A DNA stretch of 64,000 bases from an uncultured Collinsella sp. (GCA_900541035.1 UQIN01000009.1:1-64000), one strand, 5' to 3'. Shown: positions 36,473 through 45,493, counted from the stretch's first letter. Numbers and translations are program-made. Notes: generated from the sequence alone by a model not told the origin.

Positions 36473-37156
36473 ATGGAGCTTTGGCACGGGTCGGAGGTTG
36501 TTGTCGAGCATCCGTCGTTGGATAAATGCAGACAATTCAATGACTATGGGTGTGGGTTTTATTGCACGCCACATGAGGAAATGGCAATGGAGTGGGCATG
36601 TCGGACTGAGTCTGATGGCATTGCAAATCGATATGAGCTCGATATGGATGGTCTCGCAGTCTTGGATTTGGAGTCCGGGGAGTTTTCAATTCTCAATTGG
36701 CTTGCGATTTTGGCTAACAATAGGGAGTTCAATGTTTCGACACCGCTGGCGCGCGAAGGACTTCGCTATCTGCTGGATAACTGCCTGATTGATATTTCTC
36801 CCTATGACGTAATTCGAGGTTATCGCGCCGACGACTCCTATTTTTCGTTTGCAAGACAGTTTGTCAGCGGCATGATCTCGCTCAGGCAGCTGCAACGTAT
36901 CATGCGCTTGGGTGATTTGGGTATCCAATATGCTCTTATGAGCGAGTGCGCATTTTCGGCGATTAGATTCTGCGATTGGAAGCAGGCTTTGGGGTCTGAG
37001 TTTTATCCCAAGCGTTTTGAGCGAGAGCAGAATGCTCGACGCAAATACTTGGATACGGTTAACGGGTTCGATTCCGAAGGTATCGACATTAGGGATTTAA
37101 TGGCAGGGAGGGTTGATTTAAATGATCCAAGAGTTAACGGATTGTGGGCCGAGTAG
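36473..37156 (+). CDS. DUF3990-family protein, predicted ADP-ribosyltransferase toxin
   Basis: A 227-residue protein. The N terminus LWHGSEVVVEHP followed by YGCGFYCTPHEEMAMEWA matches the DUF3990 family, assigned to the HYE-type ADP-ribosyltransferase fold (His in WHGS, Tyr in GFYCT). The remaining part is helical and unassigned. It overlaps the next gene, which has an antitoxin-like DNA-binding domain, by 35 bp. GGAGG stands 7 nt before the ATG. G+C is lower than in neighbours, which suggests transfer. Toxicity is inferred from family and context. Confidence 0.75.
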   Translation: MELWHGSEVVVEHPSLDKCRQFNDYGCGFYCTPHEEMAMEWACRTESDGIANRYELDMDGLAVLDLESGEFSILNWLAILANNREFNVSTPLAREGLRYLLDNCLIDISPYDVIRGYRADDSYFSFARQFVSGMISLRQLQRIMRLGDLGIQYALMSECAFSAIRFCDWKQALGSEFYPKRFEREQNARRKYLDTVNGFDSEGIDIRDLMAGRVDLNDPRVNGLWAE

Positions 37157-37820
37157 GACATACCCCGTCTACTACCTCGAGGATGCAATGAACAACCTCG
37201 GCGACTGCTTTGACTATGCCGTTAACGATTATGGAGCAGAAGGATCGGAAGTTGCTGAACTCTTTTGCCTGAGCGGCGTAGCTCGCGAGTTCGAACGCGG
37301 CAACGCATGGGTCGTATCGGGAAAATCGGGCGTTGAGCTGTTCGCGCTTATCGCTGAAAGGTCCGGCTATCAGAGCGGGTCTATACCGGATCGCAGCTAT
37401 CGTTTTGAGAAGACGCCAGAGTATTGGACAGGCTGGATACTGGCATATCTGCAGTGGCGTTTAGGGGAGTCTTTCGAAGACCTGCTGCATGTCGTTCCGT
37501 TTGACGCACTGCGCAGTCTGTACTATCCCTGGCATGAAGCCTCGGAGGAACGCGTGGCTCGCCTCGTCTGCGATATGGCGAAAAAAGCGTCCAGGCAAAC
37601 CAAACTTGCGTTAGCAAGAAAGAAGCTTAAGAAAACCCAACAAGACCTGGCATACGAATCGGGCGTGTCCCTCCGCTCAATCCAAATGTACGAACAACGC
37701 CAGAGAAACATCAACGAAGCCTCGGTAACAACCGTAAGGGATATAGCAAAAGCCCTACACTGCAACATCGAAGACCTCCTAGAGCCAGTCTTCGAATACA
37801 AGGAAACCAGCGCCGCCTAA
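37122..37820 (+). CDS. DUF3791-like domain fused to an XRE helix-turn-helix, probable antitoxin
   Basis: A 232-residue protein. The N-terminal part has GAEGSEVAELFCLSGVAREF, resembling the DUF3791 proteins usually encoded beside DUF3990. The C-terminal domain (residues about 160-228) is an XRE helix-turn-helix: LKKTQQDLAYESGVSLRSIQ, then YEQRQRNINEAS. The start overlaps the toxin-like gene by 35 bp; GGGAGGG precedes its ATG. It probably neutralises the toxin and represses the operon through the palindromes at 36407. Toxin-first gene order is the less common arrangement. Confidence 0.72.
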   Translation: MIQELTDCGPSRTYPVYYLEDAMNNLGDCFDYAVNDYGAEGSEVAELFCLSGVAREFERGNAWVVSGKSGVELFALIAERSGYQSGSIPDRSYRFEKTPEYWTGWILAYLQWRLGESFEDLLHVVPFDALRSLYYPWHEASEERVARLVCDMAKKASRQTKLALARKKLKKTQQDLAYESGVSLRSIQMYEQRQRNINEASVTTVRDIAKALHCNIEDLLEPVFEYKETSAA

Positions 37821-37957
37821 ACCAGGCACGCAGCCGATGCCCGCCTCTAGGAAGTGCTCCAGCCTAGCAAGAGCCCCTACCAATAAAAGCCAAACTATCA
37901 GCCCGGCGACTTTCCAGAGCGTAGGTCCCTGTAGCCGCCGCCGGCGAAGTTAACATA

Positions 37958-38084
37958 GGGGAGGCCAGGGGGCTTTGCCCCCAAATCTTTCCGCAGGACG
38001 GCAGGACCCCCGCCGCACGAAGTGCGCAGCTGGGGTCCTGCCATGTCCGAGGACGATTTGGGGGCAAAGCCCCCTGGCCTCCCC
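37958..38084 (-). repeat. two-stem 3'-UTR element, copy C (after thrB)
   Basis: Same architecture on the minus strand: basal stem 37958-37987 with 38055-38084, internal loop GTCCTCGGACAT (38043-38054) and GTCCTGCGGAAA (37988-37999), apical stem 38000-38010 with 38032-38042. It starts 22 nt after the thrB stop, in the orientation of thrB. The convergent XRE gene ends 137 bp to the left; that gap holds nothing else recognisable. Confidence 0.8.
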
Positions 38085-38105
38085 GGCGAGTATACGGGAC
38101 GGCGA

Positions 38106-38987
38106 CTACAGGTATTCGATCTGGGCGCCTTCCGTGTCGCACGTCAGAATATGCGTATCACACTTGGGGAACTGTTCACGCAGTTTGACCTGCAGGAACT
38201 TTGCCACGATGGTGTCGTCGGTCACAGCCATGAGGGTCGAGCCGGAGCCACTGATCCAGATGGTCTTGGCGCCTCCGTTAAGGCAGGTGTCGCGCACAGC
38301 GTTGTAGTCGGGGATGAGGCGGCGACGATAGGGCTCCTGAATGCGGTCGTCATTAGCGGCGGCAATCAGGTCCAGATCGCCGGTCTCCAGGCCGCGCGTC
38401 ATGCCGGCGATGCGGCCCATTTGCCATACGGCGGTGGAGAGTGGAATCTCCTGCGGCACAACCTTGCGCGCCTCGCTCGTATGCACCTCGTAGGGCGGAA
38501 TCACGGTAATAAAACGCAAGCGATCGCTCACCTCGTAGCGCAGGCACTGGGGAAGCGAATCGGTCGGCGTAAAGGAGCAGACGGCGCCGCCCAGGATAGC
38601 GGGGGCGACGTTATCGGGATGCCCTTCGACCTCGGTGGCAATGCGGACGAGCTCGGCGCGGTCGACGGTGTGGCCCGTCAGCGCGGCGGCAGCCATGATG
38701 CCGGCGACGACGCAGGTGGAGCTTGAGCCCAGGCCGCGGGCGACGGGCACGTCGGTCTGAATGTCGATAGCGACGGGGAAGGCCGGCTCGCCCCATGCGG
38801 CCAGTGCATCCACAAAGCTCACATAGACCAGGTTATTCTCGTTTTGGAACTCCTCGGGGCAGCCCGTGATGGTGAGCTTGTCGGCGCGCTCGAAGGTGAA
38901 GTGCGAGTAGAGACTGACGGCCATGCCGAGGGTATCGTAGCCGATGCCTAGGTTGGCGCTGGTTGCTGGGACGGTGATTTTGATCAT
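38106..38987 (-). CDS. thrB: homoserine kinase
   Basis: Phosphorylates homoserine in threonine synthesis. The 293-residue GHMP kinase has PATSANLGIGYDTLG near the N terminus, the phosphate loop VPVARGLGSSSTCV and the C-terminal SGSGSTLMA. AGGAGGACCC stands before the ATG at 38987; a longer frame reading into the hairpin upstream is rejected. thrC lies upstream on the same strand, but a terminator and a long palindrome separate the two, so thrB may have its own promoter. Confidence 0.93.
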   Translation of the reverse strand: MIKITVPATSANLGIGYDTLGMAVSLYSHFTFERADKLTITGCPEEFQNENNLVYVSFVDALAAWGEPAFPVAIDIQTDVPVARGLGSSSTCVVAGIMAAAALTGHTVDRAELVRIATEVEGHPDNVAPAILGGAVCSFTPTDSLPQCLRYEVSDRLRFITVIPPYEVHTSEARKVVPQEIPLSTAVWQMGRIAGMTRGLETGDLDLIAAANDDRIQEPYRRRLIPDYNAVRDTCLNGGAKTIWISGSGSTLMAVTDDTIVAKFLQVKLREQFPKCDTHILTCDTEGAQIEYL

Positions 38988-39001
38988 GTGGGTCCTCCTG
39001 G

Positions 39002-39113
39002 GCGGGTCTGGCCGTTTAGTTCGCTGCTCGGGCAGTCCTGGCTCGCTCGGAAAGCACATTAAGTGCTTTCCGGCTCGTGCGGAACTCGCGACGAACTAAA
39101 CGGCCAGACCCGC
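39002..39113 (+). repeat. two-stem palindrome between thrC and thrB, possible divergent copy E
   Basis: A perfect 22-bp basal stem (39002-39023 with 39092-39113) and an apical stem CGGAAAGCAC/GTGCTTTCCG (39048-39057, 39063-39072). The internal loop holds AGTCCTGG on the left and TGCGGAA on the right, partly like copies A-D (GTCCTCGG and TGCGGAA). Unlike those it lies 15 nt upstream of a gene start and reads against thrB. Confidence 0.6.
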
Positions 39114-39156
39114 TCGCATGCTCGTCATTATCCCAAAAGCTAAATAAAAAGAAGGT

Positions 39157-39176
39157 GCGCCGGCTTTCGCCGGCGC
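39157..39176 (-). terminator. terminator of thrC
   Basis: GCGCCGGC (39157-39164) pairs with 39169-39176 around TTTC. On the minus strand it is followed by ACCTTCTTTTTATTT. It lies 13 nt after the thrC stop. Confidence 0.8.
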
Positions 39177-39188
39177 TTAATAAGGGAT

Positions 39189-40706
39189 CTAGTTGGTGCT
39201 CATTCGTTTTGCTGCAGACTCTACGTAGCTTGCCATCTCATCGACGTCACAGACGTCTTCGAAGCGGACGGGTTTGGACTCGAGCTCGGCGAGCTGGGTC
39301 GGGGCGACCGTGTTGGTGGCCTGCTCGAGCACGCGCATGGCCTCAAAATCATCCTCGGGAACGTCGAGCCCCAGGGCGTCGCAGCAGGCGCGCGGGAACT
39401 TGTAGGGGCTGGCGGTCGAAAGCAGCACGCGGGCCTTGGCGCCCTCGGCGGGAGCGACCTGCTCGAAGACGTGATAACCGCAAGCGGTGTGCGGGTCGAT
39501 CACGTAGCCGTTCGCATCCCAGCAACTCTTGATGGCAGCGCGGACCTCGTCCTCGCTGGCCCAACCGCAGCCAAAGACGCTCTGGATCTTTGCCAGCAGG
39601 TCGGCGGGAACCTCGTAGCGACCAGTCTGTGCCAGCTGCTCCATAAGGCCGGCAACGAGCTCGCAGTCGCCATCGGACAGGAAGTACAGCATGCGCTCCA
39701 GGTTAGAGCTGATGAGGATGTCCATCGACGGCGAGATGGTCGTGAAGAACGGACGGTTGCGGTCGTAGACGCCGGTGGTCAGGAAGTCGGCGAGCACGTT
39801 GTTCTTGTCGCTGGCCACGACGAGTTTGGCGACGGGCAGACCCATGCGCTTGGCATAGTAGCCGGCCAGGATGTCGCCAAAATTGCCGGTCGGTACGCAG
39901 AACTCCACGGCGTCGCCGGCCTCGATGGCGCCGGCGCGCAACAGCTGCGCATAGGCGGCAAAGTAGTAGACGACCTGCGGCACCAGACGGCCGACGTTGA
40001 TGGAGTTGGCGCTCGAAAGCACAGTGCCAGCGGCCTCCAGGCGCTCGGCAAGCTCCTTATCGGCAAAGATGCGCTTGACGGCGCTCTGGGCGTCGTCAAA
40101 GTTGCCGCGGATGCCGCAGACGGCGACGTTATCGCCCTCCTGCGTGGACATCTGCAAGTTCTGAACGCGGCTGACCTTGCCCTCGGGATAAAAAACGGTG
40201 ATGCCCGTGCCCGGAGCGTCGGCAAAACCGGCGAGCGCGGCCTTGCCCGTGTCGCCCGACGTGGCGGTGACGATCATGATGCGCTCGGCGCCGCCGTCCT
40301 TGGCGGAAGTGCGGGCCATCAGACGGGGGAGCATCTGCAGAGCGACGTCCTTGAAGGCGCTCGTGGGGCCGCCAAAGAGCTCCATCACATAGGTCTGAGG
40401 GGCGTCGGCGCCCGGCGCGGCGTCGAGTTTGACGAGCGGCGTGACCTCTTCACTCGCAAACGTGCCGCGGTATGCCTCGTCGACACACGCCGAAATTTCT
40501 TCGGCCGTGTAATCATTCAGTAACATTTCCAACACATCTTGAGCGATTTCAAAGTACGATTTATCTGCAAGCGAGCTGATATCGACCTGCTGGGTGCCGA
40601 GCTCGTCCGAGACAAACAAACCCCCGTCGGGAGCGATGCCGGTACGGATTGCCACCTTACTTGAGCACGATAAAGTGCGTCCTCGTGTACTATGATAAGT
40701 TCCCAT
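39189..40706 (-). CDS. thrC: threonine synthase
   Basis: PLP enzyme converting O-phosphohomoserine to threonine. The 505-residue protein belongs to the long bacterial/fungal class: MGTYHSTRG at the start, PLP Lys119 in GGPTSAFKDVA, VTATSGDTGKAAL for phosphate binding, and VPTGNFGDILAGYYAKRMGL in two adjoining parts. AGGAG stands 10 nt before the ATG at 40706. Divergent from lysC; the 104-bp gap must hold both promoters but I could not assign boxes. Confidence 0.93.
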   Translation of the reverse strand: MGTYHSTRGRTLSCSSKVAIRTGIAPDGGLFVSDELGTQQVDISSLADKSYFEIAQDVLEMLLNDYTAEEISACVDEAYRGTFASEEVTPLVKLDAAPGADAPQTYVMELFGGPTSAFKDVALQMLPRLMARTSAKDGGAERIMIVTATSGDTGKAALAGFADAPGTGITVFYPEGKVSRVQNLQMSTQEGDNVAVCGIRGNFDDAQSAVKRIFADKELAERLEAAGTVLSSANSINVGRLVPQVVYYFAAYAQLLRAGAIEAGDAVEFCVPTGNFGDILAGYYAKRMGLPVAKLVVASDKNNVLADFLTTGVYDRNRPFFTTISPSMDILISSNLERMLYFLSDGDCELVAGLMEQLAQTGRYEVPADLLAKIQSVFGCGWASEDEVRAAIKSCWDANGYVIDPHTACGYHVFEQVAPAEGAKARVLLSTASPYKFPRACCDALGLDVPEDDFEAMRVLEQATNTVAPTQLAELESKPVRFEDVCDVDEMASYVESAAKRMSTN

Positions 40707-40810
40707 ATAACACTGCTCCTCGGATGCCTTGGTCCCAATCGGTGAAACCATGGTATCAGAGCGCGCAAAATAGGTTCGCAGAGGCTTTTTAGAAAGGTAA
40801 CCTCCAGCCC

Positions 40811-42199
40811 ATGATTAAGATTGCCAAGTTTGGCGGCTCGTCGGTCGCCGACGCCGAACACTTCAAAAAGATCAAGGCCATCGTCGACGCCGACCCTGCC
40901 CGCCGTTTTGTGGTGGTTTCCGCCTGCGGCCGCCGCTTTAAGGGCGACACCAAGGTGACCGACCTGCTCTATCTGGTCAATGCGCACGTTAAGTACCACG
41001 TGTCGTGTGAGGAGCTGCTCGAGGACATCGGCCAGCGCTATTTTGATATCGCTGATGAGTTGGAGCTCACCTATCCCATCCGTGAGGAGTTCGCGGCCTT
41101 TGCCGAGCGCGCCCGCTCGGGCGGCTACTCCACCGAGGAGCTTGTGAGCCGTGGCGAGTACTTTACCGCTCGCCTGATGGCTGAGTACCTGGGCCTACCG
41201 TTCCTGGACGCCGCGACGGTTGTGGCGTTCCATCACGACGGTACGCTCAGCATGAATCGCACCTCCGAGCTGGTGCAGGAGTATGGCCAGCAGGGCGGCT
41301 TCGTTATGCCTGGCTTCTACGGCGCGACGCGCGAGGGCCAGATCAAGCTGCTCGATCGAGGCGGTGGCGATATCTCGGGCTCGATCTTGGCCAAGTGCCT
41401 GGGCGCCGACCTGTACGAGAACTGGACCGACGTCTCGGGCTTCTATTCTGCCGATCCGCGTATTGTTCCCGAGGCTCAGCCCATTGCGCGCGTTACCTAC
41501 GAGGAGCTGCGCGAGCTTTCGTACATGGGCGCAAGCGTCCTGCACGAGGAGGCCGTGTTCCCCGTGCGCGAGGCGGGTATTCCGCTGGTCATCAAGAACA
41601 CCAATGCGCCGCAGGACCCCGGTACCATCATTAGCGAGACGGCTGATGAGGGCGAGGCGGAGCCCATCATTACCGGCGTGACCGGCAAGCGCGGCTTTGT
41701 CGCCATCAACGTTGCCCGCGACCGCACCAAGCCCCGCGTTGGCTTTATGCGCCGTGCGCTTTCGGTGTTCGAACGCTATGACGTTTCCGTCGAGCACATG
41801 CCCACCGGTGTCGACCGTTTTGGCGCCGTGGTGCAGGAGCAGGACGTGCACGATTCGCTGTACTCGCTCGTTGGTGACATTCAGCAGGAGGTCGAGCCGC
41901 TCGAGATCGAGGTTGTCGAGGGTCTGGCGCTCATCGCGACCGTCGGCCGTAACCTGCGCGGTCGTGCAGGCATCTCGGGCCACCTGTTTGGCATGCTTGG
42001 CCAGGCCGGCGTGAGCGTGCGCATGATTTCGCAGAGCTGTGACGAGATCAATATCATTATCGGTGTCGAGGAGAAGGACTTCGACCTTGCGATTCGGACC
42101 ATTTACCGCGCCTTCTCCGATGAGAACGGCATTGTGAAGGTCTCCGATCTGGAGGCTCCCGCGCCGGCCGATCCCACCCTGGCCGCGCTCAAAAAGTAG
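40811..42199 (+). CDS. lysC: aspartate kinase
   Basis: First step from aspartate to lysine, threonine and methionine. The 462-residue protein has the kinase domain with KFGGSSVADAE, VSRGEYFTARLMAEYLG and LLDRGGGDISGSILA, then two ACT domains (residues about 315-440, QSCDEINIIIGVEEKD at the second) for feedback control. It is a monofunctional enzyme with no homoserine dehydrogenase domain, and that enzyme is not in the window. asd follows, so the two form a functional pair, though a hairpin lies between. Confidence 0.93.
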   Translation: MIKIAKFGGSSVADAEHFKKIKAIVDADPARRFVVVSACGRRFKGDTKVTDLLYLVNAHVKYHVSCEELLEDIGQRYFDIADELELTYPIREEFAAFAERARSGGYSTEELVSRGEYFTARLMAEYLGLPFLDAATVVAFHHDGTLSMNRTSELVQEYGQQGGFVMPGFYGATREGQIKLLDRGGGDISGSILAKCLGADLYENWTDVSGFYSADPRIVPEAQPIARVTYEELRELSYMGASVLHEEAVFPVREAGIPLVIKNTNAPQDPGTIISETADEGEAEPIITGVTGKRGFVAINVARDRTKPRVGFMRRALSVFERYDVSVEHMPTGVDRFGAVVQEQDVHDSLYSLVGDIQQEVEPLEIEVVEGLALIATVGRNLRGRAGISGHLFGMLGQAGVSVRMISQSCDEINIIIGVEEKDFDLAIRTIYRAFSDENGIVKVSDLEAPAPADPTLAALKK

Positions 42200-42209
42200 C
42201 GACTGCTCG

Positions 42210-42241
42210 GTAGATTTTTGGGTCATGTCTCAAAAATCTAC
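42210..42241 (+). terminator. hairpin after lysC (repeat relative at 22758)
   Basis: GTAGATTTTTG (42210-42220) pairs perfectly with CAAAAATCTAC (42231-42241) around GGTCATGTCT. There is no T-run after it. The 32-nt hairpin at 22758-22789 has the same loop core CATG and the same stem plan, so this is a repeat family rather than a plain terminator. Confidence 0.5.
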
Positions 42242-42372
42242 GGCGGGGCGTTTCGTTTCGGTTTCGTTTCGACGGGGCGGGTTTCATGCCCGCCCTGTTC
42301 TTGTATAAACTGGCAACAATAATCGGCCTGCTCGGCGTGCGGGCAAAAGCCACAACCTTTAAAGGGGGAAGC

Positions 42373-43398
42373 ATGAAACAGTACACGGTTGCTATTTTGG
42401 GCGCGACGGGAGCCGTGGGCACCCAGATGCTCGAGTGCCTCAACGAGCAGGAGTTCCCGGTCGGCAAGCTCAAGCTGTTGGCAAGCGCACGCTCCGCGGG
42501 CAAGACCGTCGAGTTCCGCGGCGAGCAAATCGTGATCGAAGAGGCTTGCCCCGAGGCCTTTGAGGGCTGTGACATTGTGCTTGGCGCTGCCGGCGACGAT
42601 ATCGCCAAGGAATTGCTGCCCGAGGCCGTAAAGCGCGGCGCCGTCGTGGTCGACAACAGCCATGCCTTCCGCATGGATCCCGAGGTGCCGCTGGTCGTGC
42701 CCGAGATCAATGCCGACGACATCAAGTGGCATCACGGCCTTATCGCCAACCCCAACTGCGCGACCATCATCGGCCTGGTTCCCACGTGGCCGCTGCATCA
42801 GCTTGCCGGCGTGAAGCGCATGATCGTCTCGACGTATCAGGCGGCTTCTGGTGCCGGTGCTCCCGGTATGGCCGAGCTCGAAGCGCAGCTTGCTGCCCTG
42901 GGCCGTGGCGAGGAGATTCCCGAGCCGCGCGCATTTGCCGCCCAGCTGGCGAGCAACCTGATTCCGCAGATTGGCGGCGTCAAGGAGGAGGGCTTTACCT
43001 CTGAGGAGATGAAGCTACAAAACGAGGGCCGTAAGATCATGCACCTGCCCGAGCTGCGCGTGAACTGCACCTGCGTGCGCGTGCCTGTGCTGCGCTCGCA
43101 CTCCGAGAGCATTACGCTCGAGTTCGAGCGTGACATTACGGTTGACGAGGCCCGTGTTGCGCTGGCTGCCGCTCCGGGCGTGAAGCTGGTTGACGACATG
43201 AGCGCCGAGGATGCGCACGACCGCTTCCCCATGCCGATGGATACGTCCGATCAGGACCTGATTTGGGTCGGTCGCGTGCGCCGCGACATCTCGAACCCGG
43301 AGGCCGCGCGTGGCATTACCTTCTGGTGCTGCGGTGACCAAATCCGTAAGGGCGCGGCAACCAACGCCGTCCAGATCGCTAAGCTGCTCTGCGAGTAG
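42373..43398 (+). CDS. asd: aspartate-semialdehyde dehydrogenase
   Basis: NADPH-dependent reduction of aspartyl phosphate. The 341-residue protein has the Rossmann motif ILGATGAVG, catalytic Cys129 in ANPNCATI, the segment VSTYQAASGAG and the catalytic His region ELRVNCTCVRVPVLRSHSES in two parts. AAAGGGGGAA precedes the ATG at 42373; a longer frame begins before this ribosome site. Follows lysC in the same pathway. Confidence 0.94.
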   Translation: MKQYTVAILGATGAVGTQMLECLNEQEFPVGKLKLLASARSAGKTVEFRGEQIVIEEACPEAFEGCDIVLGAAGDDIAKELLPEAVKRGAVVVDNSHAFRMDPEVPLVVPEINADDIKWHHGLIANPNCATIIGLVPTWPLHQLAGVKRMIVSTYQAASGAGAPGMAELEAQLAALGRGEEIPEPRAFAAQLASNLIPQIGGVKEEGFTSEEMKLQNEGRKIMHLPELRVNCTCVRVPVLRSHSESITLEFERDITVDEARVALAAAPGVKLVDDMSAEDAHDRFPMPMDTSDQDLIWVGRVRRDISNPEAARGITFWCCGDQIRKGAATNAVQIAKLLCE

Positions 43399-43410
43399 TG
43401 TGACCTGTCC

Positions 43411-43540
43411 GGCGGGGGCCGGGCTCAGTTTTCAGAACGTCCTCGACCATGTGTGGCGCCTTGTCCTGCTCCTTCGGAGCCGCGGACAAGGCGCCACACT
43501 GGTCTGCGGAGTGTTCTGAAAACTGAGCCCGGCCCCCGCC
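43411..43540 (+). repeat. two-stem 3'-UTR element, copy D (after asd)
   Basis: Basal stem 43411-43438 with 43513-43540, perfectly paired; internal loop GTCCTCGACCATG (43439-43451) and CTGGTCTGCGGAGT (43499-43512); apical stem 43452-43466 with 43484-43498. It starts 13 nt after the asd stop. The remaining 208 bp up to the next gene are G-rich and hold no gene that I can see. Confidence 0.8.
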
Positions 43541-43748
43541 TGCGGTGACGCTGCTGCAAGCGGCCTGCGATGGGGTCGTTGTTGGTTGAGGCCGCTGGGC
43601 TGATGTGGGGGCGCGTGGCTGTTGCGGGCCCTGGTCCCGGCGGCGGCCTCGGCGCTTTGCGCCTGCCGCCTGGGGTGACTTTGGGGTCGATTGGGGTTGT
43701 CTGCACAATTCGCGGTATTATGTTGCGGAGTTTTGAAAGGAGCCGCTG

Positions 43749-44327
43749 GTGGTCACGACGACGTTTGCTTCGCCTTTGGGCGAAATCTTGCTTGCCGCTG
43801 ATGGCCGCGGTCTGACGGGGCTTTGGTTTGAGGGACAGGAGCATTTTGGCTCCACGCTTCTCAAAGAAGATCCTGAACATGTTGAAGGCGCCGATGCAGT
43901 TTCTGGTGCTGGCGGCATGTCGTCGGTGAGTCCTGCAAATGGTGCGGCTTCTTCGGTGCTTGAGCGTTCGTGGGCTTGGCTGAATGCTTATTTTGCAGGG
44001 CAGGAACCTCGGTTTACGCCGCCGTTGCATTTGATTGGCACGGCGTTTCAGCGTGAAGTTTGGTACGAGCTGCTTTCTATTCCGCGTGGCGAGGTCGCTA
44101 CGTATGGCGAGATCGCCCAGCGTGTTGCGGCTCGACATCGTGTGCCGGGAAATGAGACACCCGTTGTGTTTCCCCGTGCCGTGGGGGCCGCGGTCGCTCG
44201 CAACCCTGTTTCGATTATTGTGCCATGCCATCGCGTGGTGGCGGCCGACGGCTCGCTTAACGGATATGCCGGCGGGCTTGATCGCAAGGAGTGGCTGCTT
44301 CGGCTTGAGGGCGCGTACGAGGAGTAG
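43749..44327 (+). CDS. ogt: methylated-DNA--protein-cysteine methyltransferase
   Basis: Repairs O6-methylguanine by transfer to its own cysteine. The 192-residue protein has the N-terminal Ada/Ogt-like domain and the DNA-binding/active-site domain with GTAFQREVWYELLSIPRGEV, in two parts, and Cys160 in IVPCHRVV. There is a loop insertion (residues about 40-70) rich in Ser/Ala. The start is GTG at 43749 after AAAGGAG. Confidence 0.92.
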   Translation: MVTTTFASPLGEILLAADGRGLTGLWFEGQEHFGSTLLKEDPEHVEGADAVSGAGGMSSVSPANGAASSVLERSWAWLNAYFAGQEPRFTPPLHLIGTAFQREVWYELLSIPRGEVATYGEIAQRVAARHRVPGNETPVVFPRAVGAAVARNPVSIIVPCHRVVAADGSLNGYAGGLDRKEWLLRLEGAYEE

Positions 44328-44638
44328 CGTTCGAGTGCTTTGCCTGTAGTAGCCGACTTCGACCAAAGCTCGCTCGAGTTCGCTTTGATCAGAGCACTTA
44401 AGACCCTTGTTTTCTGTCAATAGTGCTATTTGTTCGTTGATGGATATCCGCGACTTCTGGTATTTCATTAAGCCTCTTGATAGAAAAAGAGCTGGAGTTG
44501 CGCATCGTTGAGAGGCTTTCCAGCTTTAGCAAAACAAACTTATAAGATGCGACGGGCCGCGTCAAGATAATTACCGGACGGCCTAGGAGGCGGCTGGTTG
44601 GCTGGCTTAAAACCCAGCGCGTGAAATGACGCTCCACG
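44328..44638. other. 311-bp gap without a recognisable gene
   Basis: Between two convergent genes. G+C is lower than in the neighbours. The minus strand has an open frame entering from the overlapping GyrI-like gene, without start signal or family similarity, so a decayed gene fragment is possible. I see no repeat family member or clear terminator here. Confidence 0.4.
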
Positions 44639-45277
44639 CTATTCAGCGCGCTTGATAGGATGACGAACCACAGTCTTAAGTTTCTCCGGCGCACACTTGC
44701 GTGGATCGGAGAGATAGATTTCGTGATGTAAACGGGTGTCTGAGAAGTCGGGAACATAGCCCAGCTCGGTCGTGTATTCATGCATAGCGTCTACGGTCGC
44801 CGGTTCGTTGTCGTAGGGCCCGGTGTGCATGCATTGAACGCAGAGACCCTCGTCAACTTTAAGCAGTTCGACGGCGGAAAAGTCCAGTTTCTTTTTGGTC
44901 GTGGCTTCCGCGACTGCCCAGTCAAAGTCATCTCGGGTGACGAAATCGGGCAGGCGGATGCACGAGATAAAGTTGAAATTGTCCTTGCGGGCATAATCGA
45001 TGTCGCCGCTCGGGGACTCTTGCCACCAGAAACCCTCGAGCGGCGGTACCACAAAGTCGAAATAGCCCTCGATACTCCTTGAGCCTTTCTTTGACATCTT
45101 GACGGTATAGGCGATGCCGTAAAGTAGCGGCAGGGCGTTTTGATACTCGCCACCTTCGGTATTTGGGTCGCCCTTTCCGCGAACGGCAACGTAGCTCATA
45201 GGCGGGACAGTTACGATACTCGGCTTGCTTGCAGGTTTGTAGAGCTCCTTGCATACCTTCTTAAAGTCGAACGCCAT
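44639..45277 (-). CDS. GyrI-like small-molecule-binding domain protein
   Basis: A 212-residue stand-alone GyrI-like (AraC effector-binding type) protein. Visible features: VPPMSYVAVRGKGDPNTEGG near residue 24, LYGIAYTVKM, and the C-terminal MHTGPYDNEPATVDAMHEY region typical of these domains. Homologues bind or hydrolyse hydrophobic cyclic compounds; the substrate here is unknown. A weak ribosome site stands before the ATG at 45277. Confidence 0.85.
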   Translation of the reverse strand: MAFDFKKVCKELYKPASKPSIVTVPPMSYVAVRGKGDPNTEGGEYQNALPLLYGIAYTVKMSKKGSRSIEGYFDFVVPPLEGFWWQESPSGDIDYARKDNFNFISCIRLPDFVTRDDFDWAVAEATTKKKLDFSAVELLKVDEGLCVQCMHTGPYDNEPATVDAMHEYTTELGYVPDFSDTRLHHEIYLSDPRKCAPEKLKTVVRHPIKRAE

Positions 45278-45456
45278 GTTGGCCGCCTTTCTGCGTATTG
45301 GCCTGCTTGGATAACGGAATCATATCATAGAAACGAACAGCTGTTCGAATGATTTTGCTGACAGATAGAGATGCGTGCGTTGTGTTTGGCGGTCGGCCTG
45401 ACCCCGTCGATGATTTCTCTGCCTCCCGGCGCTTGTCTGCGCTCCCCGTTTCCCCA

Positions 45457-45493
45457 TATAAAACCTGCCAAAATGAACCTGTCCCTTTTTGGT
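45457..45493 (-). repeat. GACAGGTT hairpin repeat, copy f (inverted)
   Basis: On the minus strand: ACCAAAAAGGGACAGGTTCA then TTTTGGCAGGTTTTAT. Same element as the other five copies but in opposite orientation. It lies 54 nt before the ABC ATPase ATG. Confidence 0.65.

Noticed and set aside
39002..39059. Extended N terminus of ThrB through the palindrome
   Set aside because: The family starts at MIKITVPATSANLG; AGGAGG lies directly before that ATG and the extension is basic low-complexity sequence.
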